Shown in pieces: positions 9,740 through 19,470 of a stretch of 64,000 nucleotides of DNA. Source of the DNA: Paenibacillus sp. 481 (GTDB lineage Bacteria > Bacillota > Bacilli > Paenibacillales > Paenibacillaceae); assembly GCF_021223605.1 (NCBI RefSeq), contig NZ_CP075175.1:1387001-1451000 (forward strand), given 5' to 3'. Position 1 is the first letter of the stretch. Each line of letters opens with the position of its first letter. The notes beneath the pieces are model-generated. The model saw nothing but the letters and a program-made list of their open reading frames with translations, was not told the origin of the DNA and searched no databases. The position numbers and the translations under genes are program-made.

Positions 9740-10621
9740 TTATACCGTCTGATCCACAAGCCGACGACGTTTCAACGCCCGCATTAACAAGCCGTGTGAC
9801 GGCGAGAAAATAAGGGCAATCACGAACAACACGCCTGCCACCGAGACCATCATGCCTGCAATGGAAGCGTCCAACCATGCAGCTGCATAATAGCCGACAA
9901 CCGCACACACAACGCCAATAGCGACACTGTACGCGATCATGACAGACAAGCGCTCTGTCAGCAGATAGGCTGTAGCTGCTGGCACAATAAGCATACCGAC
10001 TACAAGAATTGCACCTACGCTTTCAAAGGAAGCAACCGTCGTCATTGAGACGAGACCCATTAGCATGTAATGGAACAACGCTACCGGAATGCCACATGCA
10101 AGCGCCATGGCAGGATCGAACGCACATATTTTAAATTGCTTATAAAATAGACCTACTAGCAGGAGGATAGCAAGTAAGGTTACACCTAGTATCCAGACCG
10201 CTTTTGGAACTGTATCGATGCCAAATACACTGATCGTATTCCAATGTACATAAGCGATCTCTCCGAACAACACACAATCCAAGTCCAAATCCACTTGACG
10301 TGCATTCAAGCTGACGAGCACAACGCCAACTGCGAATAGGGCGGTAAATACGACCCCGATCGAGGCATCTGCCTGCACACCGCTGTTCTGAAACATTTGG
10401 ATCAGAAACACCGTGACTAAGCCGAGTACAGAAGCACCTAGCAGCATCGCAAATGAGTCACGTGTTCCGCTCATCATAAAGGCAATCACGATGCCTGGCA
10501 ATACCGAGTGGCTAATCGCATCACCGATCATAGACATTTTGCGCAGCACGAGGAAGCAGCCTAAAATACCGCATGTAATCGCCACGAGCGCGCCAGTAAG
10601 TATAATCCAAAAGTCTGTCAT
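9740..10621 (-). CDS. mntD: Metal ABC transporter permease (MntD-like)
   Basis: A 293-aa integral membrane permease of the ABC-3 family (ZnuB/MntC/MntD/TroD) with eight or nine hydrophobic helices. The ABC-3 signature region GDAISHSVLPGIVIAF follows the first helices, and ESVGAILVVGMLIVPAATAYLL is typical of the conserved C-terminal half. It would pair with the adjacent permease to form the membrane channel for Mn(II) or Zn(II). Its ATG overlaps the stop of the upstream permease by 4 bp (ATGA), a sign of translational coupling. The symbol is given by analogy to four-gene mntABCD operons. Confidence 0.82.
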   Translation of the reverse strand: MTDFWIILTGALVAITCGILGCFLVLRKMSMIGDAISHSVLPGIVIAFMMSGTRDSFAMLLGASVLGLVTVFLIQMFQNSGVQADASIGVVFTALFAVGVVLVSLNARQVDLDLDCVLFGEIAYVHWNTISVFGIDTVPKAVWILGVTLLAILLLVGLFYKQFKICAFDPAMALACGIPVALFHYMLMGLVSMTTVASFESVGAILVVGMLIVPAATAYLLTERLSVMIAYSVAIGVVCAVVGYYAAAWLDASIAGMMVSVAGVLFVIALIFSPSHGLLMRALKRRRLVDQTV

Positions 10622-11574
10622 AGCGAAGCCCCCTTCTGCACATGCGTCTGCTGCTCCGCGTTACGAACACGCTCGTTCTCCAATATAATTGCCCGATCAT
10701 TGTTGATCCGGTGCAGCCAACGCGCCAGTAGACCGCGGCGCGGTGCAAGCAGCACTGATACAACAAACACAAACGTTGCCGCTAACACGCTAACCGGACC
10801 CGTCGGCAAGTTGCTTACCGTAGCACTGACGAGCGTGCCGATAATCCCACTGATCGCTCCAAAAATTCCGCTCAACGTTACCATGACACCAAGCTTATCC
10901 GTCCAATAACGTGCGGACACCGCAGGTGTGATGAGCAGCGCTGCCATCAGTACGATACCGACAGCCTGAATACCGACAACGACTGCAATAACGGTGAACA
11001 ACATAAGCAATTGTTCCAGTACAGCTACTGGGAAGCCAAGCCCTCTCGCAAAGCCAGGATCAAAGCTAAGCAACTTAAACTCTTTGAACAAGAGCATCGA
11101 AGCAAGCACGATAAGCAGCGATACACCTATCATCATGTAAACATCGCTCTTCATCATCGAGGCTGCTTGCCCGAACAAAAATTTATCCAAGCCACTTTGG
11201 TTTCCGTTGCTCGAATGTTGAATTTGCGTTAATAATACGATTCCAACTCCAAAAAAGACCGATAATATAATGCCCATCGCTGCATCTGCTTTAATCCGCG
11301 TATAACGCGTGATCACGCTCATACTTGCTGTTGCCAACATCCCCGAAAGGAATGCTCCGAGAAAAAAGAGCGGTAACGACTTCACGCCTGTAAGCATAAA
11401 CGCGATACAAATGCCCGGTAGAGCTGCGTGCGCCAGCGTATCGCCCACGAGACTTTGCTTACGCAAATAGGCGAAACTACCCACAATACCACTCATTAGC
11501 CCGAGCAGCGTACAACCAATCAAGATCCACTGCGTGTTCGGATCCAATAATACACTCATCAGCCAGTCCAACAT
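10618..11574 (-). CDS. mntC: Metal ABC transporter permease (MntC-like)
   Basis: A 318-aa ABC-3 permease, paralogous to the next gene. GDTLAHAALPGICIAFML matches the conserved loop, and the C-terminal half has VGIQAVGIVLMAALLITPAVSARY. The hydrophilic C-terminal tail (residues about 285-318) is longer than in its partner. The gene starts 6 bp after the ATPase stop and overlaps the following permease by 4 bp. Two distinct permeases in one operon suggest a heterodimeric channel, as in the TroCD and MntCD systems. Confidence 0.82.
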   Translation of the reverse strand: MLDWLMSVLLDPNTQWILIGCTLLGLMSGIVGSFAYLRKQSLVGDTLAHAALPGICIAFMLTGVKSLPLFFLGAFLSGMLATASMSVITRYTRIKADAAMGIILSVFFGVGIVLLTQIQHSSNGNQSGLDKFLFGQAASMMKSDVYMMIGVSLLIVLASMLLFKEFKLLSFDPGFARGLGFPVAVLEQLLMLFTVIAVVVGIQAVGIVLMAALLITPAVSARYWTDKLGVMVTLSGIFGAISGIIGTLVSATVSNLPTGPVSVLAATFVFVVSVLLAPRRGLLARWLHRINNDRAIILENERVRNAEQQTHVQKGASL

Positions 11575-11580
11575 TGCTTA

Positions 11581-12366
11581 TCACCTCGATCCTACAATGA
11601 CAGCGCCATCCTGTGGACCGATTACCGTTAAGCGGCCCCCGTACGTTTGCTGCAACGTCTCTGTAGTAAATACGTCCTCGGTCGGTCCGTAGTCGATCAT
11701 ATCGACATTTAAGAGCATGACCCAATCGAAATATTCCTTAACGGTTGCCAAATCGTGATGGACGACGAGCACCGTCTTCCCTTGCTGCTTCAATTCATTC
11801 AACAAGTTGATAATCGCCTTCTCGGTCATCGCATCAACACCGACAAAGGGCTCATCCATAAAGTACAAATCCGCATTTTGCGCCAGCGCGCGTGCAAGAA
11901 AGACACGCTGCTGCTGCCCACCGGACAATTGGCTAATTTGACGCTGTGCAAAGTCAGCCATGCCAACTTTGGACAGGCAATCCATCGCAATCTCTTTCTC
12001 CTTTGCTCCAGGGCGCTTAAACCAGCCGAGATGCCCGTAACGTCCCATCATCACGACATCCAACGCGTTGGTCGGGAAATCCCAATCGACCGATTCACGC
12101 TGCGGCACATAGCCGACTCGCTTGCGCGTATCCGCATAAGGCTTGCCATAAATCTCGACATCGCCGCTAACTTTCGGGATCAGACCTAACACCGATTTAA
12201 TTAAGGTCGATTTACCCGCTCCATTGGGGCCGATAATACCGATCAATTTTCCTTCGGGAATTTCAAACGAAACGTTGCGCAATACGGGTTTTTTCTGATA
12301 AGCAACGGTCAACCCTTGCACACGCAATGGAGACTGTGATTGTTGTGAATGATTATATTGTGTCAT
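11581..12366 (-). CDS. mntB: Metal ABC transporter ATP-binding protein (MntB-like)
   Basis: A 261-aa ABC ATPase. Walker A is GPNGAGKS at residues 46-53, the Q-loop is [12 protein letters not shown], the signature is QLSGGQQQR, Walker B is [10 protein letters not shown], and the switch histidine is VVHHDL. The VDWDFP tail after the Q-loop is typical of the Mn/Zn (MZT) ATPase group. It powers uptake through the two permeases encoded directly downstream. The upstream gene is the substrate-binding lipoprotein, separated by about 96 bp containing a hairpin. Confidence 0.92.
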   Translation of the reverse strand: MTQYNHSQQSQSPLRVQGLTVAYQKKPVLRNVSFEIPEGKLIGIIGPNGAGKSTLIKSVLGLIPKVSGDVEIYGKPYADTRKRVGYVPQRESVDWDFPTNALDVVMMGRYGHLGWFKRPGAKEKEIAMDCLSKVGMADFAQRQISQLSGGQQQRVFLARALAQNADLYFMDEPFVGVDAMTEKAIINLLNELKQQGKTVLVVHHDLATVKEYFDWVMLLNVDMIDYGPTEDVFTTETLQQTYGGRLTVIGPQDGAVIVGSR

Positions 12367-12393
12367 ATGACCTTCTCCTCCCTGCGATAGGAG

Positions 12394-12421
12394 CGAACAG
12401 CCAACATATCGTTGCTGTTCG
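12394..12421 (-). promoter_or_regulatory. Intercistronic stem-loop between mntA and mntB
   Basis: Exact 8-bp arms CGAACAGC (12394-12401) and GCTGTTCG (12414-12421) with a 12-nt loop and no T run follow. It could stabilise or process the message so that the abundant binding protein is made in excess. The role is inferred. Confidence 0.45.
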
Positions 12422-12462
12422 TTCCATCTTCCTCTATACGTTTAAGTTGTATGATGTCGTGT

Positions 12463-13431
12463 TTATTTCAAAGCGTTAACTATCGTATCCACATTATGAC
12501 GAACCATTCCGATATATGTGCCCTCTTTCGTTCCTGCTGGGCCCATCGCATCGGAAAAAATTTCACCGCCGATTTTTACGGCATGTCCTTTTTGCTTAGC
12601 TCCTTCAATTACTGCTTCAATTCCTTTCGTCGAGACGCTACTTTCCACAAATACCGCTTTGATCTGGTTGTCTACCAAAAAGTTACGCAGCTCCGATACG
12701 TCTTTGCTGCCATACTCGGATGCTGTACTCATCCCTTGCAGCCCGACTACTTTAATGCCGTACGCATCCCCAAAATAACCGAATGCATCATGAGCCGTTA
12801 CAAGTACACGACTCTTGTCTGGAATAAGCGCGATTTGTTCGCGAGCGTACGTATCAAGCTCTTGTAACTCCTTTAAATACGCATCCGCTTTACGCTTATA
12901 GTCGTCCGCATTTTTGGCATCCTTCTCGATGAGCGTATCGCGAATCACTTCCGTCGCTTTCATCCAATGCTGCACATTAAACCAAATGTGAGGATCATGG
13001 GAATCTACGCCAGCTGCCGGATCAGCCAGCAACTTCGCTACAGGTACATCTTTAGCTACCGCGACTGTCGTCTTATTTCTACTTAGCTTCTCAAATACGT
13101 CTACCATTTTTCCTTCTAGCAGCAATCCGTTATAAAAGACAATATCTGCTTGATCCAGCTTCTTGATGTCACCCTGCGATGCTTTGTAATAGTGCGGGTC
13201 TACACCCGGCCCCATCAAACTCTCCACGACCACATGCTCGCCGCCGATGTTCTGGGCAACGTCAGCAATCATCCCGATCGTAGCCGTAACTTTCAGCTTA
13301 CCATCAGCGCCGCTATCCCCTTCGGCCTTACTGTCCGCGCAGGCAGCTAATGCAAATACCATACTCAAAAATAAAATCGTCATCATAAATCGCTTTAGTG
13401 CCGAATTCCACTTTACCGGTTTCCCCTTCAT
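12463..13431 (-). CDS. mntA: Metal ABC transporter substrate-binding lipoprotein (MntA/TroA-like)
   Basis: A cluster A-I metal-binding lipoprotein of about 322 aa. The N-terminus has a basic stretch, a hydrophobic core and the lipobox ALAAC, so it should be lipidated and anchored outside the membrane. Metal ligands follow the TroA/PsaA order: His in DPHYY, His in DPHIWF, Glu in FVESSVS and Asp in IFSDAMG. The Glu/Asp pair and the lack of a His-rich loop favour manganese over zinc, though this is inference. ATG 13431 is preferred over GTG 13440 and TTG 13437 because GGGAG is then about ten bases away. It is the first gene of the four-gene transporter operon. An AT-rich palindrome (AAATATA-T-TATATTT, 13466-13480) lies upstream; it does not match MntR or Zur boxes I know. 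Confidence 0.9.
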   Translation of the reverse strand: MKGKPVKWNSALKRFMMTILFLSMVFALAACADSKAEGDSGADGKLKVTATIGMIADVAQNIGGEHVVVESLMGPGVDPHYYKASQGDIKKLDQADIVFYNGLLLEGKMVDVFEKLSRNKTTVAVAKDVPVAKLLADPAAGVDSHDPHIWFNVQHWMKATEVIRDTLIEKDAKNADDYKRKADAYLKELQELDTYAREQIALIPDKSRVLVTAHDAFGYFGDAYGIKVVGLQGMSTASEYGSKDVSELRNFLVDNQIKAVFVESSVSTKGIEAVIEGAKQKGHAVKIGGEIFSDAMGPAGTKEGTYIGMVRHNVDTIVNALK

Positions 13432-13672
13432 GCCCAACACTCTCCCATTAAATGTAATTATGATTAAATATATTATATTTTTACTTTACACAAGACTGTT
13501 GGTTAACATCCTCTTTGTTTATAATACACAAAAAAGTTTCATTGATGCAACTTTTTCGGTAAAAAAAAGGAAAAACTTTGCTGTATCGTATGCAGATGCA
13601 CGTGACTTGGTGCCGTTCCGCCTTGATACAACAAAGTTTTATGTGGTTTAAGCTTATATGTTGAGATACGTA

Positions 13673-15898
13673 TTAGTCACCGCGACGTGTGGTGTTTCCT
13701 GTGCTTTCGCCTGTGCCGCCTCGCGTATTGGCACCTGATCCTGCTGCACCACCAGTTGTACTTCCAGTTCCGTTCCCCGTAGAGTTCCCAGATGCATTAC
13801 CATTCGTGCCCGTGCCATTGCCGCTTGCTCCTGTACCAGTGCCAGTCGTACCTGTAGTACCCGACTGATCCGTCTTTGGCTTCTTCGGCACACCGTCCAA
13901 GCCGTACACATCATCATAAGCGTCAAAAATTTGACGCGCGATCGGCGCAGCACCGAAGGAACCGAAGCCGCCCTCTGGAATAACAATAGCCACGGCCAGC
14001 ACCGGATCTTTCGCTGGCGCATACGCGATAAATACAGCGTTGTCCACTTTGCCGCCTCCTGGAACCGGAGTCTCCGACGTACCTGTCTTACGAAGATAAT
14101 CATACTTGAAGCCGTCAAAGCCGTGGGATACACTCTTCATCCCTTGCTCGACCTTATTCCAATAGCGCTCCTCAATCTTGATTTCATCCAGCACTTCCGG
14201 CGTGAACTCTTTAACCGCTTTACCATTCGCATCGACAATTTTGCTTACAAATTGCGGCTTCAATCGCTTGCCATGAGTAGCTAACGTCGTCGTGAATTGC
14301 GCAAGCTGGAGCGTTGTATACTTAGCACCTTGACCAAACGAAGCAAAGGCAAGTGCAGATTGCTTCGAATTTTTCTCCGCCTCAGCCATATAGTCCTTGA
14401 TACCCTTTTGCTCGCCAGGCAATCCACTGCCAGTACTCACACCTAAGCCAAACGCTTCCATATATTGATCCCATATTTCCAGACCATCTTTCGCTTGACG
14501 TCCTAATAGCCGTTGACCAATCATATCGATCATAAAGGCATTAGAGGACACTCTTAGTGCTTCGGCTGCTTCAATCGAGCCATGCACTTTTCCGCCGGAG
14601 TTCTTAATTTGTCTCTCGTAACCTGTACGACCAATCGACGCATAACCACGGTCATAATAATATTCATTCAAGCCAAACAAGTTCTCTTGCAAGCCAATCA
14701 GTACCGATAATGGCTTGACCGTGGAACCGAGCGGAACTAACGAGCCCGGATGTCTGTTGCGATCCTTGCTGTCCTCATAAGGCGATGGCACATCTCGAAT
14801 GGCACCATTGTTCATATAGAACTTAATATCTTCATAATCGTCGCTACTAATCTGACCATTACGCCATACTTTCGGATCATAGTCAGGACTACTTACCATG
14901 GCAACAACATTGCCCGTCTTGACTTCCATCGCCACCGCGTATCCTGTACGCGCATAAGGCGCACGTTCAGAGCGATTCGAAGAGTTACGAATTTTCTTTA
15001 AATGCGTCGTCATCGCCTCTTCTGCACGCAGCTGAATATCACGATGCATCGTCATATGCACATTGTGGCCTCGTTCAGGCTTCGTCATTTCCATTTCACC
15101 GATAATGCTGCCCGCTACGTTGACAGGGAACTTTTTCACGCCATTCTTACCACGTAGTTCCTCTTGGTACATACGCTCGATTCCGTCGTAGCCGACAGTT
15201 TCATGCTCCAAATACCTTAACTCTTCAGGCAACTCGGCCCGATTCTTATAAAGGCTTTCATAATATTTATCAGTCGTACGTACGCCTCTAAATTTTTTCG
15301 TATAGCCGACGAGCTGGACCGCGATCGAATTCTCATCGTAGTTACGCACACTGTCCTCTACAATTTCGACACCTGGATACTCCGGCTTATGCTCCAAGAA
15401 ATAAGCAATTTCTTTCTTGGTCAGGCCTGTTTTGAGTAATCGAGGCACATACGTATAACTGTGCGCACCGTTCAAGTCCATTTTCTTGAAAATTTCCTCG
15501 GCAGTCAGCGGCTTTTGCGCTGGGTCGCCAAACTTTTTAAATAATTCAGCTAATTGCTTCGCGAGCTCTCTCGCCTCAGCTGTATTTTTCTCATTTTTAT
15601 GATACTTCTTCTCGATGTTGAAATAGAGAGATTGCGTCGAAGTCGAATAGGCGATCGGCTTGCCAGAAGCATCAATAATAGAACCGCGATGCGGTGGAAT
15701 CGCTGTAGTCTGATAGGCCAAATTAGCCTCTTGCTCTTTCAACTTAGGGCCTTCTACGAACTGTAAAATAGCTAAACGAACAATGAGTACCGTAAATACA
15801 AGAAAAGTTATGAAAAAAAATAAGTTCAACCGAAACGAAAAGTTTCGGCGATTGATGACTTCACGTTTCTGCGGATCGTTATCATGTGGATGACTCAA
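13673..15898 (-). CDS. Class B penicillin-binding protein (PBP2-type transpeptidase)
   Basis: A 741-aa peptidoglycan transpeptidase. A short basic N-terminus and one membrane anchor (about 24-46) are followed by the PBP dimerisation domain (RGSIIDASGKPIAYS near 71) and the transpeptidase domain. Active-site motifs are complete: STVK at 392-395 (nucleophile Ser392), SSN at 451-453 and KTGT at 604-607. From about residue 679 the protein ends in a low-complexity Gly/Thr/Ser/Asn tail of about 60 residues, probably a flexible extracellular extension. The family cross-links cell-wall peptides during elongation or sporulation. There is no PASTA domain. The gene appears monocistronic. Confidence 0.92.
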   Translation of the reverse strand: MSHPHDNDPQKREVINRRNFSFRLNLFFFITFLVFTVLIVRLAILQFVEGPKLKEQEANLAYQTTAIPPHRGSIIDASGKPIAYSTSTQSLYFNIEKKYHKNEKNTAEARELAKQLAELFKKFGDPAQKPLTAEEIFKKMDLNGAHSYTYVPRLLKTGLTKKEIAYFLEHKPEYPGVEIVEDSVRNYDENSIAVQLVGYTKKFRGVRTTDKYYESLYKNRAELPEELRYLEHETVGYDGIERMYQEELRGKNGVKKFPVNVAGSIIGEMEMTKPERGHNVHMTMHRDIQLRAEEAMTTHLKKIRNSSNRSERAPYARTGYAVAMEVKTGNVVAMVSSPDYDPKVWRNGQISSDDYEDIKFYMNNGAIRDVPSPYEDSKDRNRHPGSLVPLGSTVKPLSVLIGLQENLFGLNEYYYDRGYASIGRTGYERQIKNSGGKVHGSIEAAEALRVSSNAFMIDMIGQRLLGRQAKDGLEIWDQYMEAFGLGVSTGSGLPGEQKGIKDYMAEAEKNSKQSALAFASFGQGAKYTTLQLAQFTTTLATHGKRLKPQFVSKIVDANGKAVKEFTPEVLDEIKIEERYWNKVEQGMKSVSHGFDGFKYDYLRKTGTSETPVPGGGKVDNAVFIAYAPAKDPVLAVAIVIPEGGFGSFGAAPIARQIFDAYDDVYGLDGVPKKPKTDQSGTTGTTGTGTGASGNGTGTNGNASGNSTGNGTGSTTGGAAGSGANTRGGTGESTGNTTRRGD

Positions 15899-16001
15899 CG
15901 CCTATCATCCCTCCCTACAAGTATTGTTCAACTAAAATAGTTTACCATAGATGAAGACCGATCTTCAAAGCATGAACAGATGCTTTTTCATGTTTATGTT
16001 C

Positions 16002-17270
16002 TCAGTCTAGATTCGCCTCCGGCAGCAGCTTGTTCGGGATGTGCGTATCCGCAAAACGCGGCGGGTTAAACCAGTTGCCCGTACTCGCCCAAGTTGCATC
16101 AAGCGGCACCCATTTGCCTAGTTCACCTAGCCATACTTCGTTCCACGCATGCGGGCCGTACCCACCTTTGCCGTCATATCCCAATCCCGTGATCACACGC
16201 ACGTCTAGACCGACGGCACGCGCCATGACAGCGTAGAGTCGCGCATAATCAATGCAGACGCCTTCGCGCGTAGCAAATGTGTCCTGCGGCGTTTGCTCCT
16301 TCCATATACGCTTCGACTCATATTGGCGCACCTTGTCCCAGTCATAGCTTACGCGTGAGCCGACCCAATCATAGAGCAGCTTCGCTCGCTGCTCATCCGT
16401 ACGCGCATTTTTCGTGATTTGTACGGCTGCACCTTCAATATGCGACGGAATCTGATTATCGATCACTTCATATTTGCGCTGCATCAGCGCACTAAGCTCA
16501 CGCTCTGCCTCATGAGTGAACATCGGCAACCGCTGTGTTAAATACGATCCGATCAGCGGTTCAACCACTTGCTCTGCACCAGCACGGTAAGGCTTAGAGG
16601 CTTGAATCATCTCGCTTGCTGCTGAATGAGGCTGAAGCGTCACGTATGCCAGCAGCACCGTGATGACAATAAGCGCACGAACCATTCCGAGCATCCCGCC
16701 CAGTATAGCCCCGATGAATCGGCTGATCGCACGTGTAAAGAAACGGCCTTCACGCTGACGGTATGCCGCTGACCCTGTCCCTGCTCCCGTTCCGCTTCCT
16801 GTCCCTGCACCAGCCACACCCTTTACACGAGTCCCGCTAACTGAATGCGGGTTCGTCTGCATAAACAGCGGCACCCGATGAAGAACAAAGTCCATCAGCC
16901 AGATGAACAGCAAACGTACAAGAACATATACAAGCACAAACAGCAGGGCGACACGCCACAACGCTAAATCACGTAAGCTCAGTACGATCGTGTAGTAGGT
17001 CTGCTCAAGCCAAGATAATTGGCTACCAGGCAGCTCGATTTGCCGTTGTACAAGCCAACGCTGGACGATTGGGGACAACCACGCAGCCACCTTAAACGAA
17101 ATAAACAATGACAATAACGTTACAACAGACTCGATAACAAAAAAGAAGAGGTGCCGCATCGAGCTCGCAGCGCCCCTCTTCCCTCCTCGCAGCACGGATA
17201 CAAGGACGATGGCAGCTAAACCTATCGTCACCACATTTATGTTATCCACACGTTCTATCCATGCTGTCAT
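16002..17270 (-). CDS. Membrane-anchored transglutaminase-like protein
   Basis: A 422-aa protein. The N-terminal half has four hydrophobic helices in a CvpA-like arrangement, with a Gly/Thr-rich linker near residues 150-165. The C-terminal half is a transglutaminase-core domain with the triad visible: Cys in REGVCIDYA, His in GPHAWNEVW and Asp in VPLDATW. The family includes peptidases and protein cross-linking enzymes; with membrane anchors they often act on the cell envelope. The ATG overlaps the stop of the preceding membrane-protein gene (17267-17270), so they form an operon. The substrate is unknown. Confidence 0.83.
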   Translation of the reverse strand: MTAWIERVDNINVVTIGLAAIVLVSVLRGGKRGAASSMRHLFFFVIESVVTLLSLFISFKVAAWLSPIVQRWLVQRQIELPGSQLSWLEQTYYTIVLSLRDLALWRVALLFVLVYVLVRLLFIWLMDFVLHRVPLFMQTNPHSVSGTRVKGVAGAGTGSGTGAGTGSAAYRQREGRFFTRAISRFIGAILGGMLGMVRALIVITVLLAYVTLQPHSAASEMIQASKPYRAGAEQVVEPLIGSYLTQRLPMFTHEAERELSALMQRKYEVIDNQIPSHIEGAAVQITKNARTDEQRAKLLYDWVGSRVSYDWDKVRQYESKRIWKEQTPQDTFATREGVCIDYARLYAVMARAVGLDVRVITGLGYDGKGGYGPHAWNEVWLGELGKWVPLDATWASTGNWFNPPRFADTHIPNKLLPEANLD

Positions 17271-17698
17271 TTGTTCTGCTTCGCCGTCTGAATAAACTCG
17301 CGTACGGCCTCATTCAGTTCCCATTCACCGAGTGACACGCCACCGAACGTTACTCCCACTTTGCCGCTGTTCGGTTTTCCCGTCAACTCCAAGCTAGACG
17401 TTGAAATCGTATATGTGCCATTCTCATTTGCGGTAAATTTAGCTTTTTCAGCTTCTTCAACCATAGCCTGAATCGCTTGCTCTTTTAACTTCTGCACGGT
17501 TTCGTCTTTAACCGTAGTGACAACTTGATTCACATCATCCCACGTAAAGCCGCCATATACAGCAACTGCTGCAATGATAACGACGACCAACGCCCATTTA
17601 ATCATCGTCTTCACGAAGCTAACGACTACAAAGAGCACAATAAGAGCAATTAAGAAGAACAGCCAATTTTCCTTTAAGTATTCAAACCACATTTCCAT
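17267..17698 (-). CDS. Small membrane protein partnered with the transglutaminase
   Basis: About 143 aa. Two hydrophobic helices (roughly 10-50) are followed by a Lys/Glu-rich amphipathic segment and a short beta-rich tail (TYTISTSSLELTG). ATG 17698 is chosen over GTG 17707 because AGGTG is six bases upstream. I do not recognise the family. The 4-bp overlap with the transglutaminase gene suggests the products act together, perhaps as an anchor or regulator. Confidence 0.7.
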   Translation of the reverse strand: MEMWFEYLKENWLFFLIALIVLFVVVSFVKTMIKWALVVVIIAAVAVYGGFTWDDVNQVVTTVKDETVQKLKEQAIQAMVEEAEKAKFTANENGTYTISTSSLELTGKPNSGKVGVTFGGVSLGEWELNEAVREFIQTAKQNK

Positions 17699-17857
17699 CT
17701 CTATCACCTACTACCCTTTCTTAAAAAATAGTATACAACATCATCCATAGCATTCCCACATTTCACACCGGATAGAAGCACAGTGTCATAGTTAAAGTAC
17801 TAAGTTCGTCCCTTACAACGTACAAGTATACCATAGCAATATTGGAGGTGACCTTGC

Positions 17858-19027
17858 TTGCGCTCTGTGCTGTGGCTGTACTTATTTTTGTTTGTTGCTT
17901 TCTTTGATTTACACGCACAATATCCAATCCTAACACCATTCGCGATTTCGATTGGGGCTGCACCGTCCTTTATCGGGCTCATGATGGGCATATATTCGTT
18001 TACCCATCTGCCTGGAAACATTATGGCAGGCTACGGTGTTGATCGATTTGGCAGCCGCATCTTCATCGTAACGAGCTTAATGGGTGCTGGTGTCATTATG
18101 ATCCTGCAATCCTATGTAACGAACCCTTGGCAGCTGCTGGCGCTGCGCTCAGTCAGCGGCTTTGTTCTCGCCTTTTTATCACCGGCGTGCTTAGCCTTGC
18201 TTGCACGTTACGCTCGCGACCAAGTCCATCAAAGCAAGCTCATGGCTGGCAACGGGCTTATTCATACACTAGCATCGGTCGTATCACCCGCTGTGGGTGC
18301 TTATCTTGTCGCCAAAGTCGGGTTCGCGATGGCGTTCCAAGCTTTAGGCTGGGGCCTCGTCGTCATTGGCGCCCTCGCCATTTATATGATTCCAGAGCCA
18401 GCGCCAGTTGCACAAGCAACCCCCGCAGAATCAGCGGCGGCAGCTGACAAAAGCGCTGAAGCAGCGCTCGCTACGTCCGTACCGTGGCGCTTTTACTTGC
18501 TGCCGCTGGCTATCGCTTGCTCGCAAGGCATTTTATTTTTTGAGCTGCCACTAGTAGGCGATGCCTTACAATCCATTATGAAGACAGGGATGTTGTTCTC
18601 TGCCATTAGCTTAGGTGCTCTACTCACCCTTAGTCTTCTCTTTCTAAATCATTATCCGGCTTATTTCCGGACTTGGTCAGGAGCCTTTGTGCTGTCTTTG
18701 TTATTTTTCTGCTTAGCCATTCAATGGCCTGTCCCTCTGCTGGTGACTTTGTTTATGATCGGGATGACAAAAGGCATTATATTGCCCGCTTTATCCGCAC
18801 ATTTATTGCAATTAAGCGGCGGTCAGCGCTATGGTCGTATTTTTTCCATCCTATCCATCGCCTTTTCGATCGGTTCATTTTTAGGTCCGGTAATCGCGGG
18901 GCAGCTTCGAACCGTGATCTCACCCTACTTTATCGCCTTTCTCGTTCTGATGAGCGCCATTACACTGTTGCCAGCACGGGTACCTTTTCAACCACAGCCG
19001 TTGAAACCATCGCATCGCAGCACCTAG
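17858..19027 (+). CDS. Major facilitator superfamily transporter
   Basis: A 389-aa MFS permease with about 12 hydrophobic helices and a central Ala/Glu-rich loop near residues 188-210. The helix 2-3 loop contains GYGVDRFGSRIF, which corresponds to the MFS motif A region. TTG 17858 is the start, seven bases behind a perfect GGAGGT. It lies divergent from the transglutaminase operon, so that interval holds promoters for both sides. The substrate is not predictable; drug or metabolite efflux is a general possibility. Confidence 0.82.
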   Translation: MRSVLWLYLFLFVAFFDLHAQYPILTPFAISIGAAPSFIGLMMGIYSFTHLPGNIMAGYGVDRFGSRIFIVTSLMGAGVIMILQSYVTNPWQLLALRSVSGFVLAFLSPACLALLARYARDQVHQSKLMAGNGLIHTLASVVSPAVGAYLVAKVGFAMAFQALGWGLVVIGALAIYMIPEPAPVAQATPAESAAAADKSAEAALATSVPWRFYLLPLAIACSQGILFFELPLVGDALQSIMKTGMLFSAISLGALLTLSLLFLNHYPAYFRTWSGAFVLSLLFFCLAIQWPVPLLVTLFMIGMTKGIILPALSAHLLQLSGGQRYGRIFSILSIAFSIGSFLGPVIAGQLRTVISPYFIAFLVLMSAITLLPARVPFQPQPLKPSHRST

Positions 19028-19157
19028 TATGGCATTTACATTTACCCGGGCGATCAACCATCTTACAGCAATATAGGTAAATGCACAGCGCAACATCACC
19101 CCCCCGTCATAGTATACATTGTGTCAAACGACTATTCACGAAAGCGTGGTGAACCTA

Positions 19158-19319
19158 GTGGGACAATGTTTTAACCCATGTGGCGGCGGAGGTCCAGTTC
19201 CTACACCTTATGTTGGTGGAGTTAGCGGTTACGGTGGTGGTGGCTGGGGAGGCTTCAGCTTCATTCTCGTACTCTTCATTTTGCTCGTAATCATTATATG
19301 CGCTTGCGGTAAGTACTAA
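19158..19319 (+). CDS. YjcZ-like small glycine-rich membrane peptide
   Basis: A 53-aa peptide (if GTG 19158 is the start). It has a Cys/Gly-rich head with PCGGGG and YGGGGWGG, then one membrane helix rich in Ile, Leu and Val (FILVLFILLVIII), ending CACGKY. This matches YjcZ/YhcZ-type sporulation-associated small proteins common in Bacillales. In-frame upstream GTGs at 19119, 19146 and 19149 would lengthen it; GGTG ahead of 19158 and the family's short length favour the short form. Its own strong terminator follows. The function is unknown; spore or membrane association comes from family precedent. Confidence 0.7.
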   Translation: MGQCFNPCGGGGPVPTPYVGGVSGYGGGGWGGFSFILVLFILLVIIICACGKY

Positions 19320-19342
19320 GTCTCATCTCGCTCTCTCCTTAT

Positions 19343-19369
19343 GCGGCTTGCTATTAGCAAGCCGCTCTT
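19343..19369 (+). terminator. Terminator of the YjcZ-like gene
   Basis: Perfect arms GCGGCTTGC and GCAAGCCGC with a five-base loop, followed by CTCTTTGTTT, about 25 bp after the stop. Confidence 0.85.
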
Positions 19370-19470
19370 TGTTTGATTACGAGCCTTGCCATTGCATCGT
19401 GCGCAACGTTCCGTTACATTTGTGGTACACTACCCACATAGCCTACTTCATACTCAGGATGGTGAATCAC

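Noticed and set aside
13466-13480. AT-rich palindrome upstream of mntA as an MntR or Zur box
   Set aside because: It does not match the consensus of either regulator as I know it; A/T palindromes of this size arise often by chance.
15967-15988. Hairpin AAAGCAT/ATGCTTT between the transglutaminase and PBP genes as a terminator
   Set aside because: The T run is on the plus strand, whereas both flanking genes are transcribed on the minus strand.
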